A stretch of 64,000 nt of DNA from VMDJ01 sp038146785 (GTDB taxonomy: Bacteria > Pseudomonadota > Gammaproteobacteria > Chromatiales > Chromatiaceae). The position numbers and the translations under genes are program-made. Position 1 is the first letter of the stretch; every line of letters begins with the position of its first letter. The notes below the pieces were generated by a model that worked only from the letters and a program-made list of their open reading frames with translations, had not been told where the DNA came from and searched no databases. The stretch covers positions 1 through 64,000 of the forward strand of contig JAYQSI010000014.1 in the NCBI GenBank assembly GCA_038146785.1, given 5' to 3'. This document shows, piece after piece, positions 9,394-18,652 of the stretch.

Positions 9394-10137
9394 TTATTTC
9401 TTCTGTGCTTTCAGTGCCGCAGCCAAACGCTTAGGTGGCACATAACCTGGCACCAACTCACCATCGTTGAATAACAAGGCAGGCGTACCGGTCACACCAA
9501 AGTCTTGTCCCAACTGGTATTGCGCAGCAACCGGACTGCCACACTTTTTATTTGGTACATCTTTGCCGGCTTTCGCATCGGTTAACGCCGCATGCTTATC
9601 ATCAGCACACCAAACCGATTCAGCCAAAGCCGCAGATTCGGTCATCTTGCCATCACGCATGATGCCTGCACGTGGATAAGCCAAGTAACGAATACGGATA
9701 CCTTCTTCGTTGTACTCTTTGATTTGGCTGTGCAGCTTGCGACAGTAGCCACAATCGATGTCGGTAAACACGGTGACTTGATAGGGCAACGATTTGTCAC
9801 CATAGATAATCATGTCGTCTTCATTAAGTGATGCAAGCTTGGCTTGTTTTAAATCACGCTTACGGTTCTCAGTGAGCAGCTCACGCGATTCAAGATCAAC
9901 GATATCGCCACGCATCAAGAAACGACCATCCGAAGTGACATAAATCAGGTTAGTGCCGTAGACCACTTCGTAAAGACCATTGATGGGTGTCGCATTCACT
10001 TCATCGATCGTCAGGATAGGCAACTTAGTCGCCAGTGCCGCACGCACCGCTTTGTCTGCCTCAGGTGAAGCCGGCTGCGCCATCACAGCACTGCTTAGTA
10101 AGGTTAAGGCCATCATTCCTAATGTGATTAAACGCAT
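9394..10137 (-). CDS. dsbC: Periplasmic disulfide isomerase DsbC
   Basis: DsbC rearranges wrongly formed disulfides in the periplasm as a V-shaped dimer kept reduced by DsbD. The 247-residue precursor has a signal peptide (MRLITLGMMALTLLSSAVMA, cleavage near residue 20), an N-terminal dimerisation domain and a C-terminal thioredoxin fold with the active site C129-G-Y-C132. The cis-proline loop is GVTGTPALLF. A second cysteine pair lies further on (WCADDK and KKCG), as in E. coli DsbC. The start at 10137 follows AAGGAAG; an in-frame codon 54 bp upstream would spoil the signal peptide. It lies just downstream of xerD, the familiar xerD-dsbC pairing. Confidence 0.95.
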   Translation of the reverse strand: MRLITLGMMALTLLSSAVMAQPASPEADKAVRAALATKLPILTIDEVNATPINGLYEVVYGTNLIYVTSDGRFLMRGDIVDLESRELLTENRKRDLKQAKLASLNEDDMIIYGDKSLPYQVTVFTDIDCGYCRKLHSQIKEYNEEGIRIRYLAYPRAGIMRDGKMTESAALAESVWCADDKHAALTDAKAGKDVPNKKCGSPVAAQYQLGQDFGVTGTPALLFNDGELVPGYVPPKRLAAALKAQKK

Positions 10138-10211
10138 GTTTCTTCCTTGGTAATTATTCGAAAACGCCGCAAAGGCTAACACAGCAGACACGCGATTCGC
10201 GTAACAAGTTC

Positions 10212-11141
10212 CTAGGCACGTGGATGGTGTTGCTGATGCAAACTCGCTAAACGCTCACGTGCCACGTGGGTATAGATCTGCGTCGTAGACAATGAGCTAT
10301 GCCCTAACAATAACTGCACCACGCGCAGATCAGCACCGTGATTAATCAAATGCGTGGCAAAAGCATGGCGTAAGGTATGTGGCGATAGCTCGGTTTTAAT
10401 CCCTGCCGTAGCGGCATGTTTTTTAATCCGATACCAAAAGGCCTGTCGAGTCATCGCATCACCACGGCGTGTCGGGAAAAACGCATCACACGGTTGTGCT
10501 TTAAGTAACTCAGAACGACCACCCGCATTAAAACGGCGCAACCAATCAGCGGCCTCTTCACCCATGGGCACTAAGCGTTCTTTTCCGCCTTTACCGGTTA
10601 CGCGAACCAATCCTTGCGACAAGCTCACTTCGTTAACCTGCAATGAGACCAATTCACTGACGCGAAGACCGGTCGCATAGAGCAACTCCAACATGCAGCG
10701 ATCACGCTCACCTTCGGGTGTCTCCACGTCCGGCGCCATCAATAAAGCTTCAACATCTTGCTCACTCAATGACTTAGGTAGAGGTCGACCTAACTTAGGT
10801 GCTTCGATCAATGCACTCGGATCTTCCGAGAGCCAATGCTCACGCACGGCTAATTGATAAAACTGACGCAAACTCGACAGACGACGCGCGCTGGTCCTGG
10901 GCTGCACGCGCTGATCAACCAAACTCGCGAGGTAACCCAAAAGATCTTGTCGTCCTGCTTTATTTAGCGAGGAGTTGTTATCCACCAACCATAAAGCCGC
11001 ATGACGTAAATCATTTTGATAGGCCGCTAAAGTATTTTTAGATAAGCCTCTTTCCATCCATAATGCATCGGCGAATTGCTCGATAAGACGGATTTGATCT
11101 TCCGGAAGTGGGGCTGAGGCAGTCGTTTCTGAAGCGGACAT
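10212..11141 (-). CDS. xerD: Tyrosine recombinase XerD
   Basis: XerD works with XerC at the dif site to resolve chromosome dimers at division. The roughly 309-residue protein has an N-terminal SAM-like core-binding domain (IEQFADALWMERGLSKNTLAAY) and a C-terminal catalytic domain with the tyrosine-recombinase residues: Arg in YATGLRVSEL, Lys in VTGKGGKERLVP, His-x-x-Arg in SPHTLRHAFATHL, His in LLGHSSLSTTQ and the nucleophilic Tyr in IYTHV. It is a housekeeping Xer rather than a phage integrase: no integron or att context is present and dsbC follows by 74 bp. The start is uncertain: ATG at 11141 is used, but an in-frame TTG at 11150 is possible. Confidence 0.94.
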   Translation of the reverse strand: MSASETTASAPLPEDQIRLIEQFADALWMERGLSKNTLAAYQNDLRHAALWLVDNNSSLNKAGRQDLLGYLASLVDQRVQPRTSARRLSSLRQFYQLAVREHWLSEDPSALIEAPKLGRPLPKSLSEQDVEALLMAPDVETPEGERDRCMLELLYATGLRVSELVSLQVNEVSLSQGLVRVTGKGGKERLVPMGEEAADWLRRFNAGGRSELLKAQPCDAFFPTRRGDAMTRQAFWYRIKKHAATAGIKTELSPHTLRHAFATHLINHGADLRVVQLLLGHSSLSTTQIYTHVARERLASLHQQHHPRA

Positions 11142-11460
11142 TTTGTGCAAAATACTCGTGCATCAATACCTTAGGTGACGATGGCCAAATCATACCCTGA
11201 TTTGAGCGGAAGTTTTCCACAGACCCTGTGGATAACTCTGTTAAGAAACTGAAAAATTGACGACCTAGACGGCGTATTCGTTATTAGTTTATTAAATTGG
11301 CAACTTTTTGACCAATCCCTATTTTTAAATAAAAAACAATGGCTTATAGAGTTAATTTTATATTTCACATGGGTAATATAACGCAAAATATCACTTTTTA
11401 TCCTTAACACCCCTGCCTGTTAATAATAAAACCCTAATATTGTGCGGCTAGCGGGTTAGA
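11142..11460. other. AT-rich divergent intergenic region (319 bp) with DnaA-box-like dyad
   Basis: No credible gene is seen here. An AT-rich stretch of about 180 bp lies on the side of the plus-strand gene. Near xerD there is a dyad: TTTTCCACA at 11213-11221 and, inverted, TGTGGATAA at 11227-11235, which is the reverse complement of the perfect DnaA box TTATCCACA. The region must carry the promoters for xerD and the YcgN-like gene. A 79-codon frame on the minus strand (11171-11410) has a poor start and biased, low-complexity composition, so I did not call it. Confidence 0.5.
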
Positions 11461-11913
11461 ATGCACCACATGTCAAGTCCAAATTCACCTTTTTGGGAAG
11501 AAAAATCCCTTTCTGAGCTCACTCGAGATGAGTGGGAATCCTTGTGTGATGGCTGCGCAAAATGCTGCCTGCATCGTTTAGAGGATGAAGATACCGGGGA
11601 AATCTATTTCACCAATGTGCACTGCCGACTTCTCGATACCGACACAGGTCGTTGTACTGATTACAAAAATCGCTCAACCCGAGTTTCCGATTGCGTGACC
11701 ATCACCCTCGACACGCTGGTTGATCCCTACTGGCTTCCTAAGACCTGCAGTTACCGATTACTCGCCGAAGGGAAACCTCTGCCTCAATGGCACCCCCTGA
11801 TCACTGGCGACCCGGATTCGGTGATTGGTGCCGGTATGCGCGTATGCGATCGGACCATCTGTGAGGATGAGGCGGATAACTTAGAATGCCACCTCATCGA
11901 TTGGTTGGAATAA
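11461..11913 (+). CDS. YcgN-like UPF0260 cysteine-cluster protein
   Basis: A 150-residue member of the YcgN/UPF0260 (YkgJ-like) family; its biochemical role is not established. Eight conserved-looking cysteines are visible: the tight CDGCAKCCLH group near residues 29-37, then CRL, CTDY, DCVT, TCSY, VCDRTIC and ECHL. This pattern suggests binding of a metal or Fe-S cluster. The start may be 11461 or 9 bp later (MSSPNSPFW); both fit. Its stop overlaps the ATG of the next gene by one base (TAATG), so the two are translationally coupled. It diverges from xerD. Confidence 0.85.
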   Translation: MHHMSSPNSPFWEEKSLSELTRDEWESLCDGCAKCCLHRLEDEDTGEIYFTNVHCRLLDTDTGRCTDYKNRSTRVSDCVTITLDTLVDPYWLPKTCSYRLLAEGKPLPQWHPLITGDPDSVIGAGMRVCDRTICEDEADNLECHLIDWLE

Positions 11914-12935
11914 TGACCGAAAGCCTCACCCTCACTGAATTTCTGGAAAACACCGGCGCCACACTGAGTTTCTTCGATGTAGGTCGCCGAGTTAGCGCCA
12001 TCAGTCGCGATGACTTTCTTGCCTTTGAGAAAACTGAGCAGAGCTACCCTTACCCGCTACAGAAAAAAGCGTGGCTTGCTGTTTTGCAGCAGCGCCCCAC
12101 TACACTGACCGAACCGGTTATCTGGTTCATCCAGTTCGATCTTGATGAGCAAGGCAAGCTTGTCCAAGCCACTCGTGACTATTTCCTGCATCGTTTTGTT
12201 GAGCTGGCGGCAGAAGCGGCGGATGGCAAAACATCCGATCTCGGTGCTGCGCTTGAAGACAATCCGTATGTATTTAAACCACGTGACGATAAGCTCGCGA
12301 ATCTCAATGCGCAGCTAGGCCTGCATCTAAATCGCGAGCCTTCTCAATATTTCGAACACGCAAAAGCCTATTTCTCTGGCGCAGTGGGTTGGGATCAATG
12401 GGCGTTTGTGGGTTATCAGGGCATTGCAGATCTTGCCGCACGCATTAGCGATAACGAAATAGCTGATTTGATTACGCAGGCTATTCCGCATCTACCCAAT
12501 GAACCCCTCGTTGCGCTATGCCAGTGTCTTGAAAACCAGTCACTACCAGACGGATTAGCGAGTAGCCTTAGCGCAAAACTCGAGAGCGAGATAACTGATG
12601 CCGCTGTCCTTGCTGCACTTGTTCGAGGCTTATCTCAAGCACCTGAGAGACATCGTGACTCGGCCATCCGAAAAGCGCTATCGACTGAGTTTGCCACCGA
12701 CCCTGAAGTGTTAGCCGCTATTGGTGGGCGCGCATGGGAAGCGATGCAGAACCCCGAGATTGCGCTTTCTTATTTAGAAACATTGGCTGATAAAGAGGTC
12801 GATCAGGCGATTTTTAATCATTGCATCAGTGACTTATTGCGCATTTCGACGCTTCAGCAACCCTTGTTAGCCGTCATGCGAGATCCCAAGCGATCTGACC
12901 AACTCGCCAAAGCCTTTCAGGCGATGTTGGGCTAA
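11913..12935 (+). CDS. DUF3549 family protein of unknown function
   Basis: A 340-residue soluble protein that resembles the DUF3549 family found in gammaproteobacteria; no reaction is known. The N terminus MTESLTLTEFLENTGATLSFFDVGRRV and the VIWFIQFDLDEQGKL segment are the recognisable blocks (given here only as short pieces: FLENTGATLSFFDVGRR and WFIQFDLDEQGKL). The rest is alpha-helical and rich in leucine and alanine, HEAT-like in feel, with no catalytic motif I can name. The start at 11913 overlaps the upstream stop (TAATG). An in-frame upstream extension of nine codons lies inside the preceding gene and was rejected. Coupling to the YcgN-like gene suggests a shared process. Confidence 0.78.
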   Translation: MTESLTLTEFLENTGATLSFFDVGRRVSAISRDDFLAFEKTEQSYPYPLQKKAWLAVLQQRPTTLTEPVIWFIQFDLDEQGKLVQATRDYFLHRFVELAAEAADGKTSDLGAALEDNPYVFKPRDDKLANLNAQLGLHLNREPSQYFEHAKAYFSGAVGWDQWAFVGYQGIADLAARISDNEIADLITQAIPHLPNEPLVALCQCLENQSLPDGLASSLSAKLESEITDAAVLAALVRGLSQAPERHRDSAIRKALSTEFATDPEVLAAIGGRAWEAMQNPEIALSYLETLADKEVDQAIFNHCISDLLRISTLQQPLLAVMRDPKRSDQLAKAFQAMLG

Positions 12936-13045
12936 CGCGCTTTTTGTAGGCGTTTTGCTCTAGGAAAAACCGAAGTCTTTTAGTAAGTTGTTGCTATGGA
13001 TGTCACCTAGAAACATTCAAATAACAAAACCCAAAGGACACTCTG

Positions 13046-14059
13046 ATGAATAAAAAACTCACCCTGGCAGCTGTGCTTGCCACTGGTCTTTCTTTTACCT
13101 CTGTAAATGCCGGAACACTTGATGATGTGAAAGCTCGCGGTAACGTCAACTGCGGCGTGAGCACCGGTCTTGCAGGCTTTTCACAAAAAGATGAAAAAGG
13201 CGAATGGAGCGGTTTGGACGTTGACGTCTGTCGCGCTGTTGCTGCTGCAACTTTGGGCGATGCGTCTAAAGTTAAATTCAAGCCACTGACCGCAAAAGAG
13301 CGCTTCACTGCATTGGCTTCAGGTGAAATCGACATGCTGTCGCGTAACACCACTTGGACACATACCCGTGACACATCACTGGGCATCAACTTTGCTGGCA
13401 CCAACTATTACGATGGTGCTTCATTCATGGTCATGAAAGATATTGGCGTAAAAAGTGCCAAAGAACTTGATGGCGCAAACGCGTGTATTCAAGCGGGTAC
13501 TTCTACCGAACTTGCGATCGCGGACTACTTCCGTGAAAACAAGATGTCTTACAAAGCGGTTACTTTTGATACCTCTGACCAAACCCGTCAAGGTTTCGAA
13601 TCAGGTCGTTGTGACTTCTTGACCTCTGATGGCTCACAGCTCGCTGCACTACGTATTGGTTTGGCTAACCCAGGCAATGCAATCATCCTGCCTGAAGTTA
13701 TCTCTAAAGAGCCACTAGGCCCTGTAGTACGTCAAGGTGATGACCAATGGTTCAACATTGTTAAGTGGTCTTTGAATGCAATGATCGAAGCTGAAGAGCA
13801 AGGCGTTACCGCATCTAATGCAGCTGACAAGAAAGCCAACGGTAATCCTGCGAACAAGCGTCTTCTTGGTGCTGAAGGTGAGCTTGGTGCAAACCTAGGC
13901 TTAGGTGCTGATTGGGCATATCAGATCGTCACTCAAGTGGGTAACTACTCTGAGTCTTTCGAGCGTAACGTGGGCATGGGCTCTCCATTGAAGCTTGAGC
14001 GCGGTTTGAATGCGTCATGGCGTAATGGTGGCATCTTGTATGCACCAGCAATGCGTTAA
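13046..14059 (+). CDS. aapJ: General L-amino acid ABC transporter, periplasmic binding protein
   Basis: A periplasmic substrate-binding protein for polar and general L-amino acids, AapJ/YhdW type. The 337-residue precursor has a clear signal peptide (MNKKLTLAAVLATGLSFTSVNA) followed by GTLDDVKARGNVNCGVSTG, the family start. The type 3 solute-binding fold shows FKPLTAKERFTALASGEIDM and the arginine/aspartate ligand region SGRCDFLTSDGSQLAALR. It is the first gene of aapJQMP, and a GC-rich hairpin after it (14081-14104) would let it be made in excess over the permeases, as usual for binding proteins. Start supported by AAAGGA about 8 bp upstream. Confidence 0.93.
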   Translation: MNKKLTLAAVLATGLSFTSVNAGTLDDVKARGNVNCGVSTGLAGFSQKDEKGEWSGLDVDVCRAVAAATLGDASKVKFKPLTAKERFTALASGEIDMLSRNTTWTHTRDTSLGINFAGTNYYDGASFMVMKDIGVKSAKELDGANACIQAGTSTELAIADYFRENKMSYKAVTFDTSDQTRQGFESGRCDFLTSDGSQLAALRIGLANPGNAIILPEVISKEPLGPVVRQGDDQWFNIVKWSLNAMIEAEEQGVTASNAADKKANGNPANKRLLGAEGELGANLGLGADWAYQIVTQVGNYSESFERNVGMGSPLKLERGLNASWRNGGILYAPAMR

Positions 14060-14080
14060 TCAGCATTTAGCTTGAACGTA

Positions 14081-14104
14081 AGGGGCACTCTTGTGCCCCT
14101 TTCT
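14081..14104 (+). terminator. Hairpin with short T run between aapJ and aapQ (attenuator)
   Basis: An 8-bp perfect stem, AGGGGCAC / GTGCCCCT, with a TCTT loop lies 21 bp after the aapJ stop and is followed by TTCT. The T tract is short, so partial termination is expected. Its probable effect is high aapJ and lower aapQMP expression. Confidence 0.75.
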
Positions 14105-14134
14105 ACGTAAAAGACATCGAAAAGGTTTCATTGG

Positions 14135-15355
14135 ATGTTCAATGAGAAAACCATTGAAGAAGTAAAATCGGCCAACCGAAAAGCATCATCCGATGCCACC
14201 TCGACCGCCTTTTACAACAACCCACGCATTCGTGGACTCTTTTATCAGGTAGCGCTTGTCGCAGGCCTTTTGTATTTCTTTGTCACCGTTATCGGTAACA
14301 CCCTAGACAACATGGAAGCAACAGGCATCAAGACCGGTTTTGCTTTCCTCGATGCAGCGGCAGGTTACGACGTTTTAATGTCGTTGATCTCCTTCGAATC
14401 CACCGACACGTATGCGCGCATTTTTGTTGTCGGCTTTTTAAACACCTTACTGGTTTCAGCTATCGGTATCTTCTTTGCCACGCTATTTGGTTTTGTCTTT
14501 GGCGTCGCTTATTTCTCGCACAACTGGCTTATCCGAAAGCTTGCTGTGGTCTACGTTGAGATCTTTCGCAACATCCCGTTACTACTGCAAGTGTTTTTCT
14601 GGTACTTCGCTGTCCTTTCATCGCTACCTAGCGCGCGTCAAAGCCTAAGCCTTGGCGAAGCGGTCTTCCTTAACGTTCGCGGCCTGTATTTTCCAAAGTT
14701 AGTCGGTGGTGATCTGGCTTGGATTGTATGGACAGTGTTAGCACTCGCAATTGGCGGTGTTTTTTACCTACGGCGCTGGGCGAAAAAACGCCAAGAACTC
14801 ACTGGCGAGCAATTCCCTGTTTTAAAAGCGAGCCTTGCGCTGATTATTTTCGCTCCACTGATCGCTGCAGCATTAACTGGCTTCCCTTTCACCGTGGATT
14901 ACCCCGCTCTGAAAGGCTTTAACTATTTTGGTGGCGTGACGGTTATCCCTGAGTTGATGGCACTTTCAATTGCATTGTCGGTTTATACCGGTGCCTTTAT
15001 CGCAGAAGCTGTTCGCGCCGGTATTCAATCAATTCCTCGTGGACAAACTGAAGCTGCGCGCAGCTTAGGATTACGCGAAAACAAAATCATGTCGCTGATC
15101 ATCGTGCCGCAAGCGATGCGCGTGATTGTTCCTTTGCTTAACTCTGAATATCAATCACTGGTTAAGAACTCGACACTGGCTGCTGCGATTGGCTACCCCG
15201 ACTTATTTAATGTTTTCGTGGGTACGGCGCTTAATCAAACCGGCCAAGCCATCGAAACGATTTTCATGACCATCATTGTTTACTTCATTGTAAATATGGT
15301 GATCTCCTTTTTGATGAACCGCTTTAACAGTGCTGTGTCACTGGTGAGTCGATAG
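14135..15355 (+). CDS. aapQ: General L-amino acid ABC transporter permease AapQ
   Basis: First inner-membrane permease of the aap uptake system. The 406-residue protein is predicted to have about eight hydrophobic segments. The His/Glu/Gln/Arg/opine-type permease domain carries the conserved EAA loop (EAARSLGLRENKIMSLIIVPQAMR) in the C-terminal third, cited here as EAARSLGLRENK. The conserved Q/N-terminal RGLFYQVALVAGLLYF and EIFRNIPLLLQVFFWY segments are typical of AapQ. It is separated from aapJ by the attenuator hairpin and from aapM by 6 bp. Longer than simple permeases (about 220 aa), as expected for this subfamily. Confidence 0.93.
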   Translation: MFNEKTIEEVKSANRKASSDATSTAFYNNPRIRGLFYQVALVAGLLYFFVTVIGNTLDNMEATGIKTGFAFLDAAAGYDVLMSLISFESTDTYARIFVVGFLNTLLVSAIGIFFATLFGFVFGVAYFSHNWLIRKLAVVYVEIFRNIPLLLQVFFWYFAVLSSLPSARQSLSLGEAVFLNVRGLYFPKLVGGDLAWIVWTVLALAIGGVFYLRRWAKKRQELTGEQFPVLKASLALIIFAPLIAAALTGFPFTVDYPALKGFNYFGGVTVIPELMALSIALSVYTGAFIAEAVRAGIQSIPRGQTEAARSLGLRENKIMSLIIVPQAMRVIVPLLNSEYQSLVKNSTLAAAIGYPDLFNVFVGTALNQTGQAIETIFMTIIVYFIVNMVISFLMNRFNSAVSLVSR

Positions 15356-15361
15356 GAGGGC

Positions 15362-16465
15362 ATGATGAAAGAATTTCAACCTAGCTCACCTCGCTCAGCA
15401 CCGGTTAAAAGCGTCGGCTTAATCGCTTGGCTACGAGAGAACTTATTTTCATCTATCCCTAATGCGGTAGTGACCATCGCTTTTATCAGCGCTCTGGCCT
15501 ATTACATCCCTCTACTCATCGATTGGGCCTTCTTGTCAGCTAACTTCAAGGGCGAGACAGAAGCAGCCTGTGTTAATGATGGTGCTTGCTGGGTCTTTGT
15601 TAACGCATGGTCTTATCAGTTCTTCTATGGCACTTATCCACCTGAAGAAGTTTGGCGCATCAATCTCACCATTGTTTTACTGATCTTGGTGATCATCGGC
15701 TCTTTCGCCTTACCGAAATCGATTCGCTTAAAGACCTCCATCGCCGCTTGGCTACTGCTTCCGATTGTCGGGATCGCACTTTTAGATGGCCGCTTGCTGG
15801 GCTTAGAGATGGTGAGCACTGACCTTTGGGGCGGCTTTACCTTGAATGTCTTTATGGCCACCGCAAGCATTGTGGTTGCCTTCCCCTTCAGCTTTCTGTG
15901 GGCACTGGGTCGTCGCTCAGACATGCCGTTTATTCGCTCTGTCTCAGTGATCTTTATCGAGTTCTTCCGTGGCGTACCTGTGCTGTCGTTGTTCTTTATG
16001 GGCTCAGTAATGCTGCCGCTGTTTTTCGCAGAAGGTACCAACGTCGACAAACTCATCCGAGTTTGGCTAGTACTGATCTTCTTTATGTCGGGTTACATGG
16101 CAGAAGTGTTCCGCGGTGGATTCCAAGCTGTTCCCAAAGGTCAGTACGAAGCAGCTGATTCCATCGGCTTAGGTTATTGGCAAAAGATCATGCTGATCAT
16201 CCTGCCTCAGGTCATCAAGATCTCGATGCCAAACATCTTGGCAACCTTTGTCATGCTATTTAAGAACACCACTTTCTTATTGATCATCGGCATTCCTGAA
16301 GTGGTACAAACCTTACAAACTGCGCTATCTAACTCTTACTGGTTAGGTGGTCACGCCCTTGAGGGCTATCTATTTGTTTTCCTCGTTTTCTGGGGAAGCT
16401 GTTTCGGCATGTCGTTATTGGCGAGCCGCATCGAACGCACTATGAATACTGATAAGAGAGACTAA
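15362..16465 (+). CDS. aapM: General L-amino acid ABC transporter permease AapM
   Basis: Second permease, which pairs with AapQ in the inner membrane. The 367-residue protein starts with a polar N terminus, then several hydrophobic helices. It carries FIEFFRGVPVLSLFFM and the EAA loop YEAADSIGLGYWQKIMLIILPQ (cited as EAADSIGLGYWQK), which docks onto the ATPase. It begins MMKEFQ 6 bp after aapQ with GGAGG overlapping the upstream stop region, and ends 2 bp before aapP. Family, order and spacing all agree with a four-gene uptake operon. Confidence 0.93.
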   Translation: MMKEFQPSSPRSAPVKSVGLIAWLRENLFSSIPNAVVTIAFISALAYYIPLLIDWAFLSANFKGETEAACVNDGACWVFVNAWSYQFFYGTYPPEEVWRINLTIVLLILVIIGSFALPKSIRLKTSIAAWLLLPIVGIALLDGRLLGLEMVSTDLWGGFTLNVFMATASIVVAFPFSFLWALGRRSDMPFIRSVSVIFIEFFRGVPVLSLFFMGSVMLPLFFAEGTNVDKLIRVWLVLIFFMSGYMAEVFRGGFQAVPKGQYEAADSIGLGYWQKIMLIILPQVIKISMPNILATFVMLFKNTTFLLIIGIPEVVQTLQTALSNSYWLGGHALEGYLFVFLVFWGSCFGMSLLASRIERTMNTDKRD

Positions 16466-16467
16466 CC

Positions 16468-17232
16468 ATGACAGCCATCTCATCTAACTCGAATTCTGAA
16501 GATGTCATCGTTATCGAAAACCTGAATAAGTGGTACGGCAACTTTCACGTGCTGCGTGATATCAATCTGCGCGTAAAGAAAGGCGAACGTATTGTTATCT
16601 GCGGTCCATCAGGTTCAGGCAAATCAACCATGATTCGCTGCATCAATCGCTTAGAAGAATTCCAAGAAGGCTCTTTGGTTGTTGATGGTGTTGAGATGAT
16701 CGAGGATGTGAAAAACATCGAAACGATCCGTAAAGATGTGGGCATGGTATTCCAACACTTTAACCTCTTCCCTCACCTCACAATTCTCGAAAACCTTACC
16801 TTAGGTCCTATCTGGGTACAGAAGAAACCAAAGGCAGAAGCAGAAGCGATCGCGATGAAATACCTCGAGCGGGTAAAGATTCCTGATCAAGCTAACAAAT
16901 ACCCAGGGCAACTCTCTGGCGGTCAGCAGCAACGTGTGGCGATTGCACGTTCTCTCTGTATGAATCCAAACATCATGTTGTTCGATGAGCCGACCTCAGC
17001 ACTCGATCCTGAGATGATCAAAGAGGTATTGGACGTCATGATTGAGCTAGCACAAGATGGCATGACCATGCTCTGTGTTACCCACGAGATGGGCTTTGCG
17101 AAGAAAGTTGCTGACCGTGTGATCTTTATGGATGGCGGTGAGATTGTGGAAGAGAACGAGCCAGAGGCCTTCTTTAGCAACCCACAAGTCGACCGTACAC
17201 AGCAGTTCTTAGAACAGATCCTAAACCACTAA
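16468..17232 (+). CDS. aapP: General L-amino acid ABC transporter ATPase AapP
   Basis: Cytoplasmic ATPase that drives the AapQM permease. The 254-residue protein contains Walker A GPSGSGKST (about residues 47-55), the Q-loop VFQHFNLFPHLT, signature LSGGQQQRVAIAR, Walker B IMLFDEPTSALDPE and the H-loop CVTHEMGFA. This is the standard polar amino-acid transporter ATPase architecture, with no extra C-terminal regulatory domain. It ends the operon; its stop lies 3 bp from the stop of convergent trhP, so transcription from both sides must end inside the facing gene or by Rho. Confidence 0.95.
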   Translation: MTAISSNSNSEDVIVIENLNKWYGNFHVLRDINLRVKKGERIVICGPSGSGKSTMIRCINRLEEFQEGSLVVDGVEMIEDVKNIETIRKDVGMVFQHFNLFPHLTILENLTLGPIWVQKKPKAEAEAIAMKYLERVKIPDQANKYPGQLSGGQQQRVAIARSLCMNPNIMLFDEPTSALDPEMIKEVLDVMIELAQDGMTMLCVTHEMGFAKKVADRVIFMDGGEIVEENEPEAFFSNPQVDRTQQFLEQILNH

Positions 17233-17235
17233 GGT

Positions 17236-18549
17236 TTAATCAACGAAGCGTGCCACCAAGCCCATTCGGTCCGTGCCGAGTGGCAAGCGCGTGCGCACTA
17301 CCCAACCATCACCTTTGGCTTCATCAACCTTATGACCTTTCTTATCAATCATCTCGCTCAGCGTGAAACGATGATTGCCTGATGGCGTAATCAATTCCAT
17401 CTTGTCGCCAACAGCAAAGCGGTTCTTCACGATCAATTCCGTCAAACCTGAATCGTTATCGGTTTCACCAACTTCAGCAGCAAACTGTGACTTATCCGCC
17501 ATTGACGCACCGGTACGGTATTGCTGCAACTCTTGCGACTCATGACGCTCAAAGAAGCCATCGGTATATCCACGATTAGCCAGGTTCTCAAGCTCCGCCA
17601 AAAGCTGTGGATCAAAAGGTCTACCCGCTACCGCATCATCAATCGCTTTGCGATACACCTGCGTGGTACGTGCGGTGTAGTAATGCGACTTCGTACGCCC
17701 TTCGATCTTTAAACAATCCACACCGATCTGCGTCAAACGATGCACGTGCTCAACCGCACGCAAATCACGCGAGTTCATGATGTAAGTACCATGCTCATCT
17801 TCAAAGATCGGCATGAACTCACCTGGACGATTACGCTCTTCCAAGTAGTAAATCTCATCGGCTGCTGGATGACGTTTAATGTCTGATAGCGCAACAGATG
17901 GAATCGAGGTGTCATTCACTGCATCAAAATCATCTTTAGCGATTTTGTAATCCCAACGACATGAGTTAGTACAGGTGCCTTGATTCGCATCGCGATGATT
18001 AAAGTAGCCTGATAATAAACAACGACCTGAATAGGCGATACACAGCGCACCGTGAACAAACACTTCGAGCTCCATGTCTGGACAGTCATCACGAATCGCG
18101 GCGACTTCATCAAGCGACAGTTCGCGCGACAAGATCACACGAGTTAAACCCATCGACTGCCAGAACTTAACACCCGCCGAGTTCACCGTATTGGCTTGAA
18201 CCGACAAATGAATAGGCATATCAGGCCAGTGTTGACGCACCAGCATAATCAGACCCGGATCAGCCATGATCAGCGCATCAGGACCCATATCGATAACAGG
18301 CTCGATATCATCTAAAAAGGTTTTCAACTTGGCACCATGCGGCATCGCATTAGTCGCCACAAAGAACTGCTTACCTTGCGCATGCGCTTCCGCAATACCG
18401 GTACGCAAATTATCTTCTAGAAAATCATTATTACGCACACGCAAACTGTAGCGAGGCATACCCGCATAGATCGCATCCGCGCCATACGCATAGGCGTAGC
18501 GCATATTGCGTAACGTACCGGCCGGTGAAAGAAGCTCAGGCGCTTTCAT
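17236..18549 (-). CDS. trhP: tRNA uridine hydroxylation protein TrhP (YegQ), U32 peptidase family
   Basis: TrhP/YegQ is needed for the prephenate-dependent 5-hydroxylation of wobble uridine 34 in tRNA, the precursor of mo5U/cmo5U. The 437-residue protein has the U32 TIM-barrel motifs ELLSPAGTLRNMRYAYAYGADAIY (cited as ELLSPAGTLRNM), the cysteine-bearing region CIAYSGRCLLSGYFN...GTCTNSCRW, which resembles the four-cysteine cluster site, and the DCLKIEGRTKSHYY block. The start at 18549 (MKAPELLSPAG) follows AAGGAAA; a codon 39 bp upstream was rejected. It is monocistronic and convergent with aapP. The peptidase family label does not imply proteolysis here. Confidence 0.9.
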   Translation of the reverse strand: MKAPELLSPAGTLRNMRYAYAYGADAIYAGMPRYSLRVRNNDFLEDNLRTGIAEAHAQGKQFFVATNAMPHGAKLKTFLDDIEPVIDMGPDALIMADPGLIMLVRQHWPDMPIHLSVQANTVNSAGVKFWQSMGLTRVILSRELSLDEVAAIRDDCPDMELEVFVHGALCIAYSGRCLLSGYFNHRDANQGTCTNSCRWDYKIAKDDFDAVNDTSIPSVALSDIKRHPAADEIYYLEERNRPGEFMPIFEDEHGTYIMNSRDLRAVEHVHRLTQIGVDCLKIEGRTKSHYYTARTTQVYRKAIDDAVAGRPFDPQLLAELENLANRGYTDGFFERHESQELQQYRTGASMADKSQFAAEVGETDNDSGLTELIVKNRFAVGDKMELITPSGNHRFTLSEMIDKKGHKVDEAKGDGWVVRTRLPLGTDRMGLVARFVD

Positions 18550-18652
18550 AATGATTTCCTTAGTTAAGTGCGCGTATTCTAATGACAATCAGTCACTTGC
18601 ACTACAGCGATACCCGCACAGCTAACAGTATTTCTTGCTTTTAGGCACAAAA

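Noticed and set aside
10212..11141. Integrase of a mobile element
   Set aside because: It has XerD-type motifs, pairs with dsbC and there are no att sites or cargo genes.
11171..11410. 79-codon frame on the minus strand in the intergenic gap
   Set aside because: Start is poor and composition is AT-driven; it does not resemble a protein family and overlaps the DnaA-box dyad.
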